Below are positions 9,556-18,436 of a stretch of 64,000 nucleotides of DNA, one piece after another (the first letter of the stretch is position 1; every line of letters starts with the position of its first letter). The stretch lies in assembly GCF_948472415.1 (NCBI RefSeq), contig NZ_OX419519.1:6105001-6169000 (forward strand). The letters are read 5' to 3'. The notes below the pieces were generated by a model, which made no database searches, was not told the DNA's origin, and saw only the letters and a list, made by a program, of their open reading frames with translations. The translations under genes were made by a program, and so were the position numbers. The stretch is from Kitasatospora fiedleri (GTDB taxonomy: Bacteria > Actinomycetota > Actinomycetes > Streptomycetales > Streptomycetaceae).

Positions 9556-10494
9556 ATGGCGATAACCACCGAACCCCCGCCCGTCCGGACCGCGGACCCC
9601 GCCCCCCGCCCCGCCGCGCGGCCCCGGTCGGCGGGCGCCCGGGACCGCACCTTCGGCTTCATGCTGGCCGCGCCCGCGCTCACGCTGTTCCTCGTGGTGG
9701 CCGTCTACCCGCTGCTGGCCGGCATCGCGACGAGCTTCTACGACCAGTCCCTGATCCGGCCCGAGCGCAGGTTCGTCGGCCTGGACAACTACACCGCCGT
9801 CTGGCCCGACTTCGTGGACCGGCTCGGCACCACCCTGGTCTTCTCCGGCCTGGCCACGCTCTTCCCGCTCGCCGTCGGCCTCGCCCTCGCCGTGCTGCTC
9901 AACGCCCGGCTGCGCGGGCGCGGCCTGCTGCGCGGCGCGCTGATGCTGCCGTGGCTGCTGCCCGGCGTGGTGGTCTCCTTCCTGTGGGCCTGGATCTTCA
10001 ACGACAGCTACGGCGTCCTGGACCACCTGCTGTCCGGCCTGGGCCTGCCCCAGGTCGACTTCCTCGGCCGCCCGGCCACCGCGATGCTCGCCGTCGTGGT
10101 CGCCAAGACCTGGAACTCCTTCCCCTGGGTGATGGTCGTCGCGCTCGCCGCCCTGCAGTCCCTGCCGCGCGAGCAGCTGGAGGCCGCCGCCCTGGACGGC
10201 GCCACCCGCGCCCAGCGCTTCCGGCACGTCTCGCTGCCGCACCTGGCCGGGCCGGTCGCCCTGGTCGCGATGCTGGAGTTCATCTACAACTTCGGGTCCT
10301 TCGACATGATCTTCGTGATGACCGGCGGCGGCCCCGGCACCTCCACCATGACCCTCGCCGTCAGCCTCTACCGCTACGCCTTCACCGAGTTCTCGCTCGG
10401 CCGGGCCGCCGCGATGGGCGTGCTGTGGCTGGTGTCCCTGTCCGTGGTGTGCGCGGGCTACTTCCTGCTGGACAAGAAACTGGAATCCCGCTGA
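9556..10494 (+). CDS. Sugar ABC transporter permease, MalF type
   Basis: A 312-aa inner-membrane permease with six hydrophobic segments and the EAA loop EAAALDGATRAQRFRHVSLP that docks the ATPase. The motif FVMTGGGPGTSTMTL before the last segments is typical of CUT1 (MalF-like) permeases. The ATG at 9556 has AGGAG 5 nt upstream; a GTG at 9550 overlaps that site and is unlikely. It is the first gene of permease-permease-binding protein. No ATPase gene is present, as usual in Streptomyces, where MsiK serves many importers. Confidence 0.9.
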   Translation: MAITTEPPPVRTADPAPRPAARPRSAGARDRTFGFMLAAPALTLFLVVAVYPLLAGIATSFYDQSLIRPERRFVGLDNYTAVWPDFVDRLGTTLVFSGLATLFPLAVGLALAVLLNARLRGRGLLRGALMLPWLLPGVVVSFLWAWIFNDSYGVLDHLLSGLGLPQVDFLGRPATAMLAVVVAKTWNSFPWVMVVALAALQSLPREQLEAAALDGATRAQRFRHVSLPHLAGPVALVAMLEFIYNFGSFDMIFVMTGGGPGTSTMTLAVSLYRYAFTEFSLGRAAAMGVLWLVSLSVVCAGYFLLDKKLESR

Positions 10495-11426
10495 TGGCCC
10501 TGCTCGCCCCCCGTTCCCCCGGCACGCCCGCCCGCACGCCCGTCCCCCGGCCCACCCGCCGGGCCGCCCGCCGCGCCGCCCGCCAGGTCGGCGAGGGCAT
10601 CACCGCCCCGGCCCTCGGCCGGTGGGGCCGGACCGCCCTCACCGCTCTCGCCCTGTTCGGACTGCTGCCGGTCTACTGGCTGTTCGCCACCGCGTTCATG
10701 CGCCGCGGCGACGTCTTCGCCGCCGACCGCCCGCTGTTCCCGGTCCACCCGACGCTGGAGAACTTCCGCGCGTTCTTCGACGACCCGGCCCTGCTGCGCG
10801 CCCTCGGCAACTCCGCGGTGGTCTCCACCGCCACCGCCGCGGTCTCGGTGCTGGTCTCCGGCCTGATGGCGTACTCGCTCTCCAAGTTCCGCTACCGCGG
10901 CCGCAACGCCGTCATGGTGATGTTCCTGCTGGGCCAACTCCTGCCCGGTGCCCTGCTGCTGGTCACGCTGTACCTGATGTTCAGCGCGGTCGGACTGCTG
11001 CACACCTACACCGCGGTGGTGCTGGCGTTCACCACCTTCACGCTGCCGCTGTCCGCGTTCCTGCTCAAGGGCATCATCGACGGCCTGCCGGACGAACTCA
11101 TCGAGGCCGGCCGGGTCGACGGCCTGTCGAACACCGCGATCCTGTTCCGGATCGTCTTCCCGCTGATCACCCCGGGCCTGGTCACCGCCGGGATGTTCGC
11201 CTTCATGCGGGCCTGGAGCGACCTGCTGTTCGCCCTCACCCTGGCCGGGCCCGACAAGCAGACCCTGCCGGTCGGCCTGACCACGGCCTTCATCCACGAG
11301 GGCGCCGCCGACTGGCCGGCCCTGATGGCCTCCTCCGTGGTGACCTCGCTGCCGCTGGCCGTCGTCTTCGTCGTCCTGCAGCGCCACTTCGTCTCCGGCC
11401 TCGCCGCCGGGGCCGTCAAGGGCTGA
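10494..11426 (+). CDS. Sugar ABC transporter permease, MalG type
   Basis: A 310-aa permease whose ATG overlaps the stop of the upstream permease (TGATG), so the two are translationally coupled. An Arg/Pro-rich cytoplasmic leader of about 45 residues precedes six membrane segments. The EAA loop EAGRVDGLSNTAILFRIVFP is clear, followed by the MalG-type ending (FVVLQRHFVSGLAAGAVKG). It forms the heterodimeric membrane channel with its partner. The substrate is inferred from neighbours to be a sugar acid or oligosaccharide. Confidence 0.9.
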   Translation: MALLAPRSPGTPARTPVPRPTRRAARRAARQVGEGITAPALGRWGRTALTALALFGLLPVYWLFATAFMRRGDVFAADRPLFPVHPTLENFRAFFDDPALLRALGNSAVVSTATAAVSVLVSGLMAYSLSKFRYRGRNAVMVMFLLGQLLPGALLLVTLYLMFSAVGLLHTYTAVVLAFTTFTLPLSAFLLKGIIDGLPDELIEAGRVDGLSNTAILFRIVFPLITPGLVTAGMFAFMRAWSDLLFALTLAGPDKQTLPVGLTTAFIHEGAADWPALMASSVVTSLPLAVVFVVLQRHFVSGLAAGAVKG

Positions 11427-11470
11427 CCACCCGCCCGCCACCCTCGCCCCCCCGTTCCCCAGGAGCAGCG

Positions 11471-12781
11471 ATGTCCTTCACCCCCGACACCCACCGGCCG
11501 CTGTCCCGCCGCGGCCTGCTCGCCGGCCTCGGCGCGCTCGGCGTCCTCGGCACCGCCGGCCTGACCGGCTGTTCGACGCCCGCCCCCACCAAGTCCTCGG
11601 CCGGCGGCGCCACCGAGATCGGCACCATCAACTTCTACAACAACGTCCTCGGGGAGGAGTCGCAGAAGGCCGCCTGGCAGGCCGCCGTCGACGGCTGGCA
11701 GAAGAAGTCCGGCCGGAGCGTCAAGCCGGTGATCTACCCGTACGACCAGGCGTCCACCCAACTCGCGCTGGCCGCGAGATCCGGCGACTTCGCCGGCGTC
11801 GGCCAGGCCGGGCCCTGGCAGGTGCTGGTGCCCACCGGCATCCTCGCCGACGTCTCCGACCTGGCCGCCGGGATGAGCCTGCCCACCCGGATCACCGACT
11901 CGCTGCGGATCGACGGCAAGCTGCACTACCTGCCGGTCAACGCCTCCGGCATCGGCCTGGTCGCCGACGGCCGGATCGCCGACGAGGTCGGCCTGCGGGC
12001 CGGGCTGGGCGTGGAGGAGTTCGCCGCCGCCCTGGAGCGGATCAAGAAGCAGGACGCCAAGCTCATCCCGTACGCCGCCGTCACCAAGAACCCCGACCTG
12101 AAGGACGCCGTCCACTGGATGTGGGGCTGGGGCAGCCCGGTGGTCACCGACGACCGCAAGGTCACCATCGGCGACGCCGAGTCGGTCGCCGCCGTCACCT
12201 GGTACAAGCAGCTCCAGGACGCCGGGCTGACCAAGTCCGGGGTGGCCCGCGGCGACGCGCGCATCCTGTTCGCCCGCGGCCAGGCGGTGCTGTACGACGA
12301 CGCGCCGCTGGCCCGGAAGTTCGTCACCACCAACGGCGGCAGCGCCGAACTGGCCTCCGCCGTCCGCCCGTTGCAGCGGCCCCAGGCCGGGGGAGCGCCG
12401 TCCTTCAACCGGTTCTGGGGCAGCGGCCTGTTCTGCAGCTCCGGCAAGGGCGAGAAGACCAGCAAGGACTTCATCGCCTACGTCGCGGGCGACCTCGCCG
12501 CCGCCACCGCGCTGTACCAGCAGTCCGCCCTGGCCCCCGCCGACGCCACCGTCGCCGCCCGGGTCCCGGGCCTGGCCCAGGACACCTTCCAGACCCTGTT
12601 CCGCACCGAGATCGCCGACCACTCGCGGGCCGCGGCCTGGGACCGGCTCGCCGCCTACGCCCAGATCGACACCGCGATCGGCGACGGCGTCGCCGCGATC
12701 CTGGCCGGGCAGAGCCAGGTGCAGAGCGGCCTGAACGACCTGCGCAAGAAGGTCGAGGACATCCTCGCCCAGAACCCCTGA
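11471..12781 (+). CDS. ABC transporter extracellular solute-binding lipoprotein
   Basis: A 436-aa family 1 (CUT1) solute-binding protein. The signal sequence has SRRGLLAG, close to a twin-arginine pattern, and the lipobox LTGC, so it is exported and lipid-anchored. The mature part starts IGTINFYNNVLGEESQ and contains the usual hinge segments, including an ILFARGQAVLYDD stretch. Aggagcagcg directly precedes the ATG. As third gene of the importer operon it sets substrate specificity; downstream catabolic genes point to an aldonate, uronate or related oligosaccharide. Confidence 0.9.
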   Translation: MSFTPDTHRPLSRRGLLAGLGALGVLGTAGLTGCSTPAPTKSSAGGATEIGTINFYNNVLGEESQKAAWQAAVDGWQKKSGRSVKPVIYPYDQASTQLALAARSGDFAGVGQAGPWQVLVPTGILADVSDLAAGMSLPTRITDSLRIDGKLHYLPVNASGIGLVADGRIADEVGLRAGLGVEEFAAALERIKKQDAKLIPYAAVTKNPDLKDAVHWMWGWGSPVVTDDRKVTIGDAESVAAVTWYKQLQDAGLTKSGVARGDARILFARGQAVLYDDAPLARKFVTTNGGSAELASAVRPLQRPQAGGAPSFNRFWGSGLFCSSGKGEKTSKDFIAYVAGDLAAATALYQQSALAPADATVAARVPGLAQDTFQTLFRTEIADHSRAAAWDRLAAYAQIDTAIGDGVAAILAGQSQVQSGLNDLRKKVEDILAQNP

Positions 12782-12930
12782 TCCGCCCTGATCCGCCCTG
12801 ATCCGCCCCTGAACCGTTCCGAGTCGCCCTGAACCGCCCCCGCGCCGACCTGCCCCGCCGCCCCTCCGGGCGGCGGGGCAGCCGCCGCTGGTCGCGGTGC
12901 CGCGGTGGCACCTCAGTGGTACGCATGATA

Positions 12931-12945
12931 TGCAAGCGTGTTGCA
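12931..12945. promoter_or_regulatory. Candidate IclR-type operator
   Basis: TGCAA-GCGTG-TTGCA is a perfect 15-bp palindrome 55 nt before the IclR gene. It is immediately preceded by a second small inverted repeat, GCAT-GAT-ATGC (about 12923-12933). The region is AT-rich against its surroundings. Size and position suit autoregulation by the IclR protein. Confidence 0.45.
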
Positions 12946-13000
12946 ACTTGTGGATAGCCGATGGCGCGGCCGGAGCGGCCGCGCCCGACCGAGGAGGGCC

Positions 13001-13828
13001 ATGACCACCGAATCCGGGGCCGGCACCCAGGCCGTCGAACGCGCCATGTCGCTGCTGCTCTGCTTCTCCGACGAGGACAGCGAACTGCGCATCTCCGAAC
13101 TCTGCGCCCGCACCGGACTGGGCCAGTCCACCGTCTCCCGGATGGTCGCCTCGCTCGACCGGCTGGGCTTCGTCGTCCAGGACGCCCGCACCGGGCTCTA
13201 CCGGCTCGGCCCGACCTCGGTGACGCTCGGCTCCGTCGCCCTCAACAGCTCCCCGCTGTTCCGCGCCGCCCGGCAGCTCGCCCAGAACCTCGCGCAGAGC
13301 ACCGGGCTCGGCGTCAACCTCGCCGAGTTCCGCGACGACCAGCTGTTCTACCTGTGCAACTTCGAGGGCGCCCGCTCCCCGAAGAACTTCACCATGGCCG
13401 GGCGCACCGCCCCGCTGCACGCCACCGGCATGGGCAAGGCCGTCCTCGCCGACCTCGACCCGGACTACGTCGACGCCTACTACGCGGCCGGCCGGGCCGA
13501 CGGCTACACCCCCCACACCCTCACCGACCTCGCCGCGATGCACACCGCGCTGGCCGAGGTCCGCAGTCGCGGCTGCGCCACCGAGGTCGAGGAACTCGCC
13601 TTCGGCCGGGCCTGCGTCGCCGCCCCCATCCGCGGCCGGGCCGGGAACGTGGTCGCGGCGCTGTCGCTGAGCGGCCCGCTCTCCGAACTCGACCTGCCCC
13701 ACCGGCAGCAGGAGTGGGCGCTCACCGTGATCGAGGCCGCCGACGAACTCTCCGTCGGCCTCGGCTTCTCCGTCACCCGCGCCCCCCAGCCCCGGCTGCC
13801 GGCCGCCACCGCGGAGCCCGCGCGGTGA
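13001..13828 (+). CDS. IclR family transcriptional regulator
   Basis: A 275-aa protein with an N-terminal winged helix-turn-helix (LRISELCARTGLGQSTVSRM, about residues 28-47, then a wing ending VQDARTGLYRLG) and a C-terminal GAF-like effector domain containing LHATGMGKAVLA and RSRGCATEVEELAFGRACVAAPI, hallmark IclR segments. GAGGAGG lies just before the ATG at 13001; upstream in-frame starts are not needed. Its position between the importer and the sugar-acid genes makes it the probable local regulator, responding to an acid intermediate such as 2-keto-3-deoxygluconate. The effector is inferred, not shown. Confidence 0.9.
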   Translation: MTTESGAGTQAVERAMSLLLCFSDEDSELRISELCARTGLGQSTVSRMVASLDRLGFVVQDARTGLYRLGPTSVTLGSVALNSSPLFRAARQLAQNLAQSTGLGVNLAEFRDDQLFYLCNFEGARSPKNFTMAGRTAPLHATGMGKAVLADLDPDYVDAYYAAGRADGYTPHTLTDLAAMHTALAEVRSRGCATEVEELAFGRACVAAPIRGRAGNVVAALSLSGPLSELDLPHRQQEWALTVIEAADELSVGLGFSVTRAPQPRLPAATAEPAR

Positions 13829-14715
13829 ACCCGCCGCTGCGGCGCGCCGCCCTGCCCCGCACCCGCCTCGGCGAGTGCCCCCGGCCGGACGCCGCCACCG
13901 CCACCCTGAGCTGGGTCGACCTGGTGGCCGGACGCCTCTGGCGGGCCGACGCCCGCCCCGACGCGGACGAGCCGCTGGGCGCGCCCGTGCTGCTGGCCGA
14001 GTTCCCCGGCGAGACCGGCTGCGCGGTGCGGGCCGGGGACGGCGCGGACTGGCTGGTGGCGCTCGGCGGCGCGATCGTCCACTGGCGGCCCGGCACCCCG
14101 CCCGCCGCCGCCCCGGTCGTCGCGCAGGTGGAGGCCGACCCCGGCCCCGCCCGGCTCAACGACGGCGCCGTCGACCCGCACGGCCGCCTCTGGGTCGGCT
14201 CGATCGGCCACCGCCGCCCGCTCGAACCCGTCGCCCGCCTGCACCGGCTCGGGCCCGACGGGACGCCCGCCGTCCTGCTCGACGGCATGCTCGCCGCCAA
14301 CGGCATCGGCTGGAGCCCCGACGGCACCCGGGCGTACGTGGTCGACACCGGCCGCCGCCTCGTCCACCGGCTGCGCACCGACCCGTCCGACCCGGCCGCC
14401 CCGCCCCGGCCCGACGGCCCCCCGCTGCCCGTCCCGCAGGGCGCGCCCGACGGCCTGGCCGTCGACCACGAGGGCTGCCTCTGGGTGGCGCTGTGGGACG
14501 CCGCGGCCGTGGTCCGGCTCGCCCCCGACGGCACCGAACTGCGCCGGGTGGAACTGCCCTGCTCCCGCCCCACCGCCTGCGCCTTCGTCGGTCCGCACCT
14601 GGTGATCACCACCGCCACCGTCGCCGGCGAGGACGCCTCCGGTTGGACGTACACCCTGGACGTCGGGGTCGGCGGCCCCGCGGCGCGCCGGGCGGTGCTC
14701 CCGGCCGGGGGCTGA
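13825..14715 (+). CDS. SMP-30/gluconolactonase-like lactonase
   Basis: A 296-aa six-bladed beta-propeller of the SMP-30/regucalcin/gluconolactonase family, which opens aldonolactones using a divalent metal. Metal and substrate residues are visible as the N-terminal glutamate in RLGECP, the asparagine in ARLNDGAVDPHGRLWVGS, ANGIGWSPDGTRAYVVD and GAPDGLAVDHEGCLWVALW. The GTG at 13825 overlaps the IclR stop (GTGA), so the genes are coupled. It would hydrolyse a sugar lactone made by a dehydrogenase before dehydration by the MR/MLE enzyme encoded nearby. Confidence 0.85.
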   Translation: MNPPLRRAALPRTRLGECPRPDAATATLSWVDLVAGRLWRADARPDADEPLGAPVLLAEFPGETGCAVRAGDGADWLVALGGAIVHWRPGTPPAAAPVVAQVEADPGPARLNDGAVDPHGRLWVGSIGHRRPLEPVARLHRLGPDGTPAVLLDGMLAANGIGWSPDGTRAYVVDTGRRLVHRLRTDPSDPAAPPRPDGPPLPVPQGAPDGLAVDHEGCLWVALWDAAAVVRLAPDGTELRRVELPCSRPTACAFVGPHLVITTATVAGEDASGWTYTLDVGVGGPAARRAVLPAGG

Positions 14716-14762
14716 GGCGGGGGAGTGCCGCCGCGCGGGGCGCCGGGGGCGGAAGGGACGTG

Positions 14763-14807
14763 CCGGTGCCCCGCCGGCTCGTGACGGGCGAGCGGGCGGG
14801 GCACCGG
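14763..14807. terminator. Bidirectional terminator hairpin
   Basis: CCGGTGCCCCGCC (14763-14775) pairs perfectly with GGCGGGGCACCGG (14795-14807) over a 19-nt loop. It lies between the convergent lactonase and SDR genes and probably ends both transcripts. Confidence 0.7.
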
Positions 14808-14815
14808 GGCGGGGG

Positions 14816-15538
14816 TCAGGCGCCGTCGTAGAGGCGGGCGCGCAGGTCGGGGCGGAGGAAGGCGGCGGGGGAGGCCACGGACAGGCCGCCGTCGACCGGG
14901 AGGACCACCCCGGTGACGAAGGTCGCGCCCGCCAGGAAGTGCACCGCGTGGGCGACCTCCTCGGGGCGGCCGACCCGGCCCAGCGGGTAGCCGTCGGCGA
15001 CGTGCGGGAGGTGCTCGTTGCCGATCATCCCGGGCGCCACCGCGCTGACCCGCACCCCGCGCGGCCCGTAGTCCAGGGCGAGTTGGCGCACCAGCCCCTC
15101 GACGCCCGCCTTGGCCGCCGCGTACCCGGGCAGCCACGGCGCGGCCAGCGTCGCGTTCACCGAGCCGACCGCGACGACCGCCCCGCCCGGGGGCAGCACC
15201 CGCAGCGCGGCGGCGGCCGGGAAGAACGCGGTGTCCAGGGTGTTGTCGAGCGCGGCGCGCCACTGCTCGGGGCCGATCTCGTGCGCCCGGCCGGGCGCCA
15301 TCACGGCCGCCGCGAGGACCAGCACGTCCAGGCCGCCGAGCAGGTCGACGGTGCGGGCCACCGCCCGGTCCGCGCCCTCGGCGGTGCCGGCGTCCAGCAC
15401 CAGGGAGTCGGCGAGCGCCGGGTCGGGGTCGGGTTCGACGCTGACCCCGACCACCCGGTCCCCGCCGCGGGTGAAGACCTCGGTGATCGCCCGTCCGATC
15501 GGGGAGGAGCTGCCGATCAGCAGCACGGCCCGGCTCAC
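14816..15538 (-). CDS. SDR family oxidoreductase
   Basis: A 240-aa classical short-chain dehydrogenase. The cofactor loop is LIGSSSPIGRAI near the N-terminus, the catalytic serine lies in VVAVGSVNA, and Tyr-Lys in GYAAAKAG. The protein ends with the usual VDGGLSV region. The GTG start at 15538 overlaps the expected stop of the upstream aldolase-type gene. In this cluster it may oxidise or reduce a sugar or sugar acid, for example supplying the lactone for the SMP-30 enzyme. NAD versus NADP preference was not determined. Confidence 0.88.
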   Translation of the reverse strand: MSRAVLLIGSSSPIGRAITEVFTRGGDRVVGVSVEPDPDPALADSLVLDAGTAEGADRAVARTVDLLGGLDVLVLAAAVMAPGRAHEIGPEQWRAALDNTLDTAFFPAAAALRVLPPGGAVVAVGSVNATLAAPWLPGYAAAKAGVEGLVRQLALDYGPRGVRVSAVAPGMIGNEHLPHVADGYPLGRVGRPEEVAHAVHFLAGATFVTGVVLPVDGGLSVASPAAFLRPDLRARLYDGA

Positions 15539-16520
15539 CGGACGCCCGCCCGTCCGGCGCGCTGCGGCTCGGCGCCCCCGGCCCGGCGCCCGCCCGCCGC
15601 CCGGCGGGCACCCGGCCGGTGGCGGGCGCCAGTTCCAGGTCGGCCAGCACGTCGTCCAGGGCGCGGGCGGTCAGCGGGTCCAGGTCCTGGGCGGGCAGCC
15701 GGACGGCGGCGGAGGCGATCACGCCGCGCCGGCGCAGCACCTCCTTGTGCACCGCCCACGCCTGCCCGGGCCGCATGCCGAGGTGGATCAGCGGCAGCAG
15801 CCGGGTGAACCCGGCCCGGGCGGCGGCGGTGCGCCCGGCGGCCAGGTCGTCCAGGACCGGGCGCAGCAGGTCGGTGAACTCGCAGGCGGGCATGGTGCCG
15901 ACGCTGCCGTTGGCGTGCTCCTCGCACAGCGCCGCCGCGTTGAGCCCGCCGAGGACCGCGAAGCCCGGCCCGGCGGCGGCGGCCACGGCGGCCATCTTCA
16001 CCGGCGTGGGCGGGGCCTCCACCTTGACCGAGGTGATGCCGGGGACGGCGGCCAGCACGCCGATCGCGGCGGCGTCGATCGCGACGCCGGTGACGCCGGG
16101 CGCGTCCTGCACCATCACCGAGGCGTCGGTGGCGGCGGCGAGCGCGCCGTAGAAGTCGATGACCTGCTGGCGGTTCGGCTTGGCGAGGAACGGCGGCAGC
16201 GCCATCAGCTGGTCGGCGCCGCCGTCGGCGGCGAGCCGGGCCTGCTCGACGGCGACCACCGTGCCGGTGCCGTTGACGCCCGCGACCAGCGGGACGTCCG
16301 GGCCGGCCACGGTGCGGACCTCGCGCAGCACGGCGCGGCGCTCCTCGGCGGTGAGCGCGAAGCCCTCGCTGGCCATGCCGAAGACGGCCAGCCCGTCGGC
16401 GCCGGCGGCGAGTTGGAACTCGACCAGGGTGCGCAGCGAGAACAGGTCGAGCGCGCCGGTGTCGTCGAACGGGGTGGCGAGGATGGGGACGAGCCCGGTG
16501 GGGGTGCGGGTGGGGGACAA
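15535..16520 (-). pseudogene. Dihydrodipicolinate synthase-family aldolase/dehydratase, 3' frameshift as read
   Basis: The first 300 or so residues form a complete DapA-type TIM barrel: GLVPILATPFDDTGALD, the GMASEG substrate loop and the Schiff-base lysine in ITSVKVEAPPTPVKM. The tyrosine normally present as YN-x-P is replaced by QDAP, so this is unlikely to be true DapA; a 2-keto-3-deoxy sugar acid aldolase or dehydratase is more likely. As read, the frame runs past its end. One extra base in the CCCCC run 15575-15579 restores an ending EPQRAGRAGVR and a TGA overlapping the SDR start, so the frameshift is probably artefactual. A 4-nt gap separates it from the MR/MLE gene. Confidence 0.75.
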
Positions 16521-16523
16521 CGG

Positions 16524-17681
16524 TCAGCTCTCCTCGGCGAGTCGTTCGACGGTCTCGGTGTCGACCTCGATGCCCAGGCCGGGGCCCTCGGGCAGGGTGA
16601 AACCGGCCGGTCCGGCGGTGATCGAGGTGCGCAGGACGCGCTGCGCGTAGGGCAGCGGGGTGGGCTGGTACTCGAAGAACGGGCAGTCGGCGGTGGCGGC
16701 GGAGGCGTGCAGCCCGGCGGCCAGCGCGACCCCGAGGCCCACCGAGTGGTGGTGGGCCACCGGCACGTGGTGGGCGTCGGCCAGCGCGGCGATCGCGGTG
16801 GCCTCGGTGAGGCCGGTGCGGGCCACGTCGGGCTGGGCGACGGACAGCGCGCGGCGGGTGATCCAGTCGCGGAACTCGTAGCGGTTGCGCAGGCACTCGC
16901 CGACGGCGACGGGGGTGGCGATCCGGCCGGCCAGCGCGCGGTGGCCCTCGATGTCCTCCGGGGCGAGCGGGGCCTCGAAGAACAGCGCGCCGCGCCGGTC
17001 GAGTTCGCGGCCCAGGCGCAGCGCGTCGGCCAGCGAGTAGACCCAGTGCGCGTCCAGGGCGATCCGGACGCCGGGCGCGGCGGCGGCCACCGCGTCGTAG
17101 GTGGCCAGGTCGGCCTCCACGCCCTGGCCGGCCGCCAGCTTGATCGTGGTGGCGCCCTCGGCGGCGAGCCGGGCGGCGAGGGCGGCGCGGCGCTCGTCGG
17201 TGGGCTCGGCCAGCCCGGAGACGTACGCGGGGATCTCGGTGCGGTGGGCGCCGCCGAGGAGTTGGGCGACCGACAGGCCGGTGGTGCGGCCGAGCAGGTC
17301 CCACAGGGCGATGTCGAGGGCGGCCATCGCGTCGGCCTGGTGGCCGGTCAGGTGGCCGCGTTCGCGCATCAGGTCGCGCATGCCGTCCCAGAGCGGCCGG
17401 ACGGCGCGCGGGTCGCGGCCGGTCAGCCAGGGGCCGAGCATCCGGTCGACGATCGCGCCGACCACCTCGGGGGCGACGGGGGCGAGCGCCTCCCCCCAGC
17501 CCTGGTGGCCGTCGTCGGTGGTGAGGCGGACCAGCAGGGTCTCCAGCCGGGCGGAGTAGAGGCTGCGCCACGGCGGGCGGGTGAAGTAGCCGGGGTCGTC
17601 GTCCCCCACCGCGCCGTCCGCGGGGCCGGACGGTCCGGTGGGCTGTTTGAGGATGAAGGTCTTCACATCGGTGATGCGCAA
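16524..17681 (-). CDS. Mandelate racemase/muconate lactonizing family sugar-acid dehydratase
   Basis: About 385 aa with enolase-superfamily architecture: a capping domain (LETLLVRLTTDDGHQGWGEA) and a barrel with lysine in TTIKLAAG, metal ligands in IALDAHW, LFFEAPLAPEDIEG and VAVGECL, and a catalytic histidine in VAHHHSVGLG. This pattern fits the MR subgroup, which dehydrates aldonates or aldarates to 2-keto-3-deoxy acids. The start is a TTG at 17681 preceded by GGGAG at 5 nt; no better in-frame start exists near it. Neighbouring KDG kinase and KDPG aldolase support an aldonate such as galactonate, but specificity is inferred. Confidence 0.83.
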   Translation of the reverse strand: MRITDVKTFILKQPTGPSGPADGAVGDDDPGYFTRPPWRSLYSARLETLLVRLTTDDGHQGWGEALAPVAPEVVGAIVDRMLGPWLTGRDPRAVRPLWDGMRDLMRERGHLTGHQADAMAALDIALWDLLGRTTGLSVAQLLGGAHRTEIPAYVSGLAEPTDERRAALAARLAAEGATTIKLAAGQGVEADLATYDAVAAAAPGVRIALDAHWVYSLADALRLGRELDRRGALFFEAPLAPEDIEGHRALAGRIATPVAVGECLRNRYEFRDWITRRALSVAQPDVARTGLTEATAIAALADAHHVPVAHHHSVGLGVALAAGLHASAATADCPFFEYQPTPLPYAQRVLRTSITAGPAGFTLPEGPGLGIEVDTETVERLAEES

Positions 17682-17792
17682 GGAGGCTCCCAAAGTTGGA
17701 TCATCCGCATTATGGCTTGGCGCTTGCGTATGTTGAAAGTAGTATCCACGCTCACTGGGGTACGAGAAACCCCCTGACCACCGGAGGAACCC
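17682..17792. promoter_or_regulatory. Divergent promoter between dehydratase and KDPG aldolase genes
   Basis: The 111-bp divergent region contains the short palindrome GGAT-C-ATCC (17698-17706) and an AT-rich segment, 17706-17755. The GGAT/ATCC elements resemble those in the inverted repeats before the ABC importer (9492-9508), suggesting shared IclR control. GGAGGA sits before the GTG at 17793. Confidence 0.4.
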
Positions 17793-18436
17793 GTGGACCT
17801 GCTGACCGAACTCACGGACCGCAAGGTCCTGGCCGTCGTCCGCGCCGACACCCCCGACCTCGCCGTCGCCTGCCTCCGCACCCTGGCCGGGGCCGGGGTC
17901 ACCGCGCTGGAGGTCTCGCTCACCACCCCGGGCGCGCTGGACGCCATCGCCCGCGCCCGGGCCGACAGCCCGCCGGACGTCCTGATCGGCGCGGGCACCG
18001 TCCTCACCGCCGAGCACGCCGAACTGGCCGCCGCCGCCGGCGCCTCGTTCACCGTCACCCCCGGCCTCACCCCCGGCGCGCCCCGCAGCACCGCCCTCGG
18101 CCTGCCGCTGCTGTGCGGCGCGCTCACCCCACCGAGGTCCTCGCCGCGCTCGACGCCGGCGCCACCGCGGTCAAGGTCTTCCCCGCCGCCGCCCACGGCC
18201 CCGGCTACCTGCGCGACCTGCTCGCCCCGCTGCCGCACGCCCCGCTGATCGCCATCGGCGGCATCGACGCCGACGCCGCGCCCCGCTACCTCGCGGCCGG
18301 CGCCCGCGCCGTCGGCGTCGGCTCCCCGCTGCTCGGCGACGCCGGACGCGGCGGCAGCCTCACCGCCCTCGCCGAGCGCGCCGCCCGCCTGCTGCGGGCC
18401 GTCGGGCACCGCGCCACCCCGGCGGCGGCCCGATGA
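17793..18436 (+). pseudogene. eda: KDPG/KHG aldolase, frameshifted as read
   Basis: The two frames join into one aldolase of about 214 aa: RKVLAVVRADTPDLAV, the catalytic glutamate in ALEVSLTTPGA, GAGTVLTAEHAE, TVTPGLTPGAP, then the Schiff-base lysine in ATAVKVFPAAAHGPGYLRDL and LIAIGGIDADAAPRYLAAGA. The switch occurs at the CCCC run 18127-18130; one extra C gives ALTPTEVLAALDAGA, as expected for the family. The enzyme cleaves 2-keto-3-deoxy-6-phospho(gluco/galacto)nate to pyruvate and glyceraldehyde 3-phosphate. Its stop overlaps the kinase start (ATGA). Sequencing error is the likelier cause of the break. Confidence 0.82.

Noticed and set aside
13773..16520. A 915-codon minus-strand reading frame
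   Set aside because: Only its first third is a DapA-type barrel. The rest is an Arg/Pro/Gly-rich out-of-frame reading of the SDR and lactonase genes, caused by the apparent missing base at 15575-15579.
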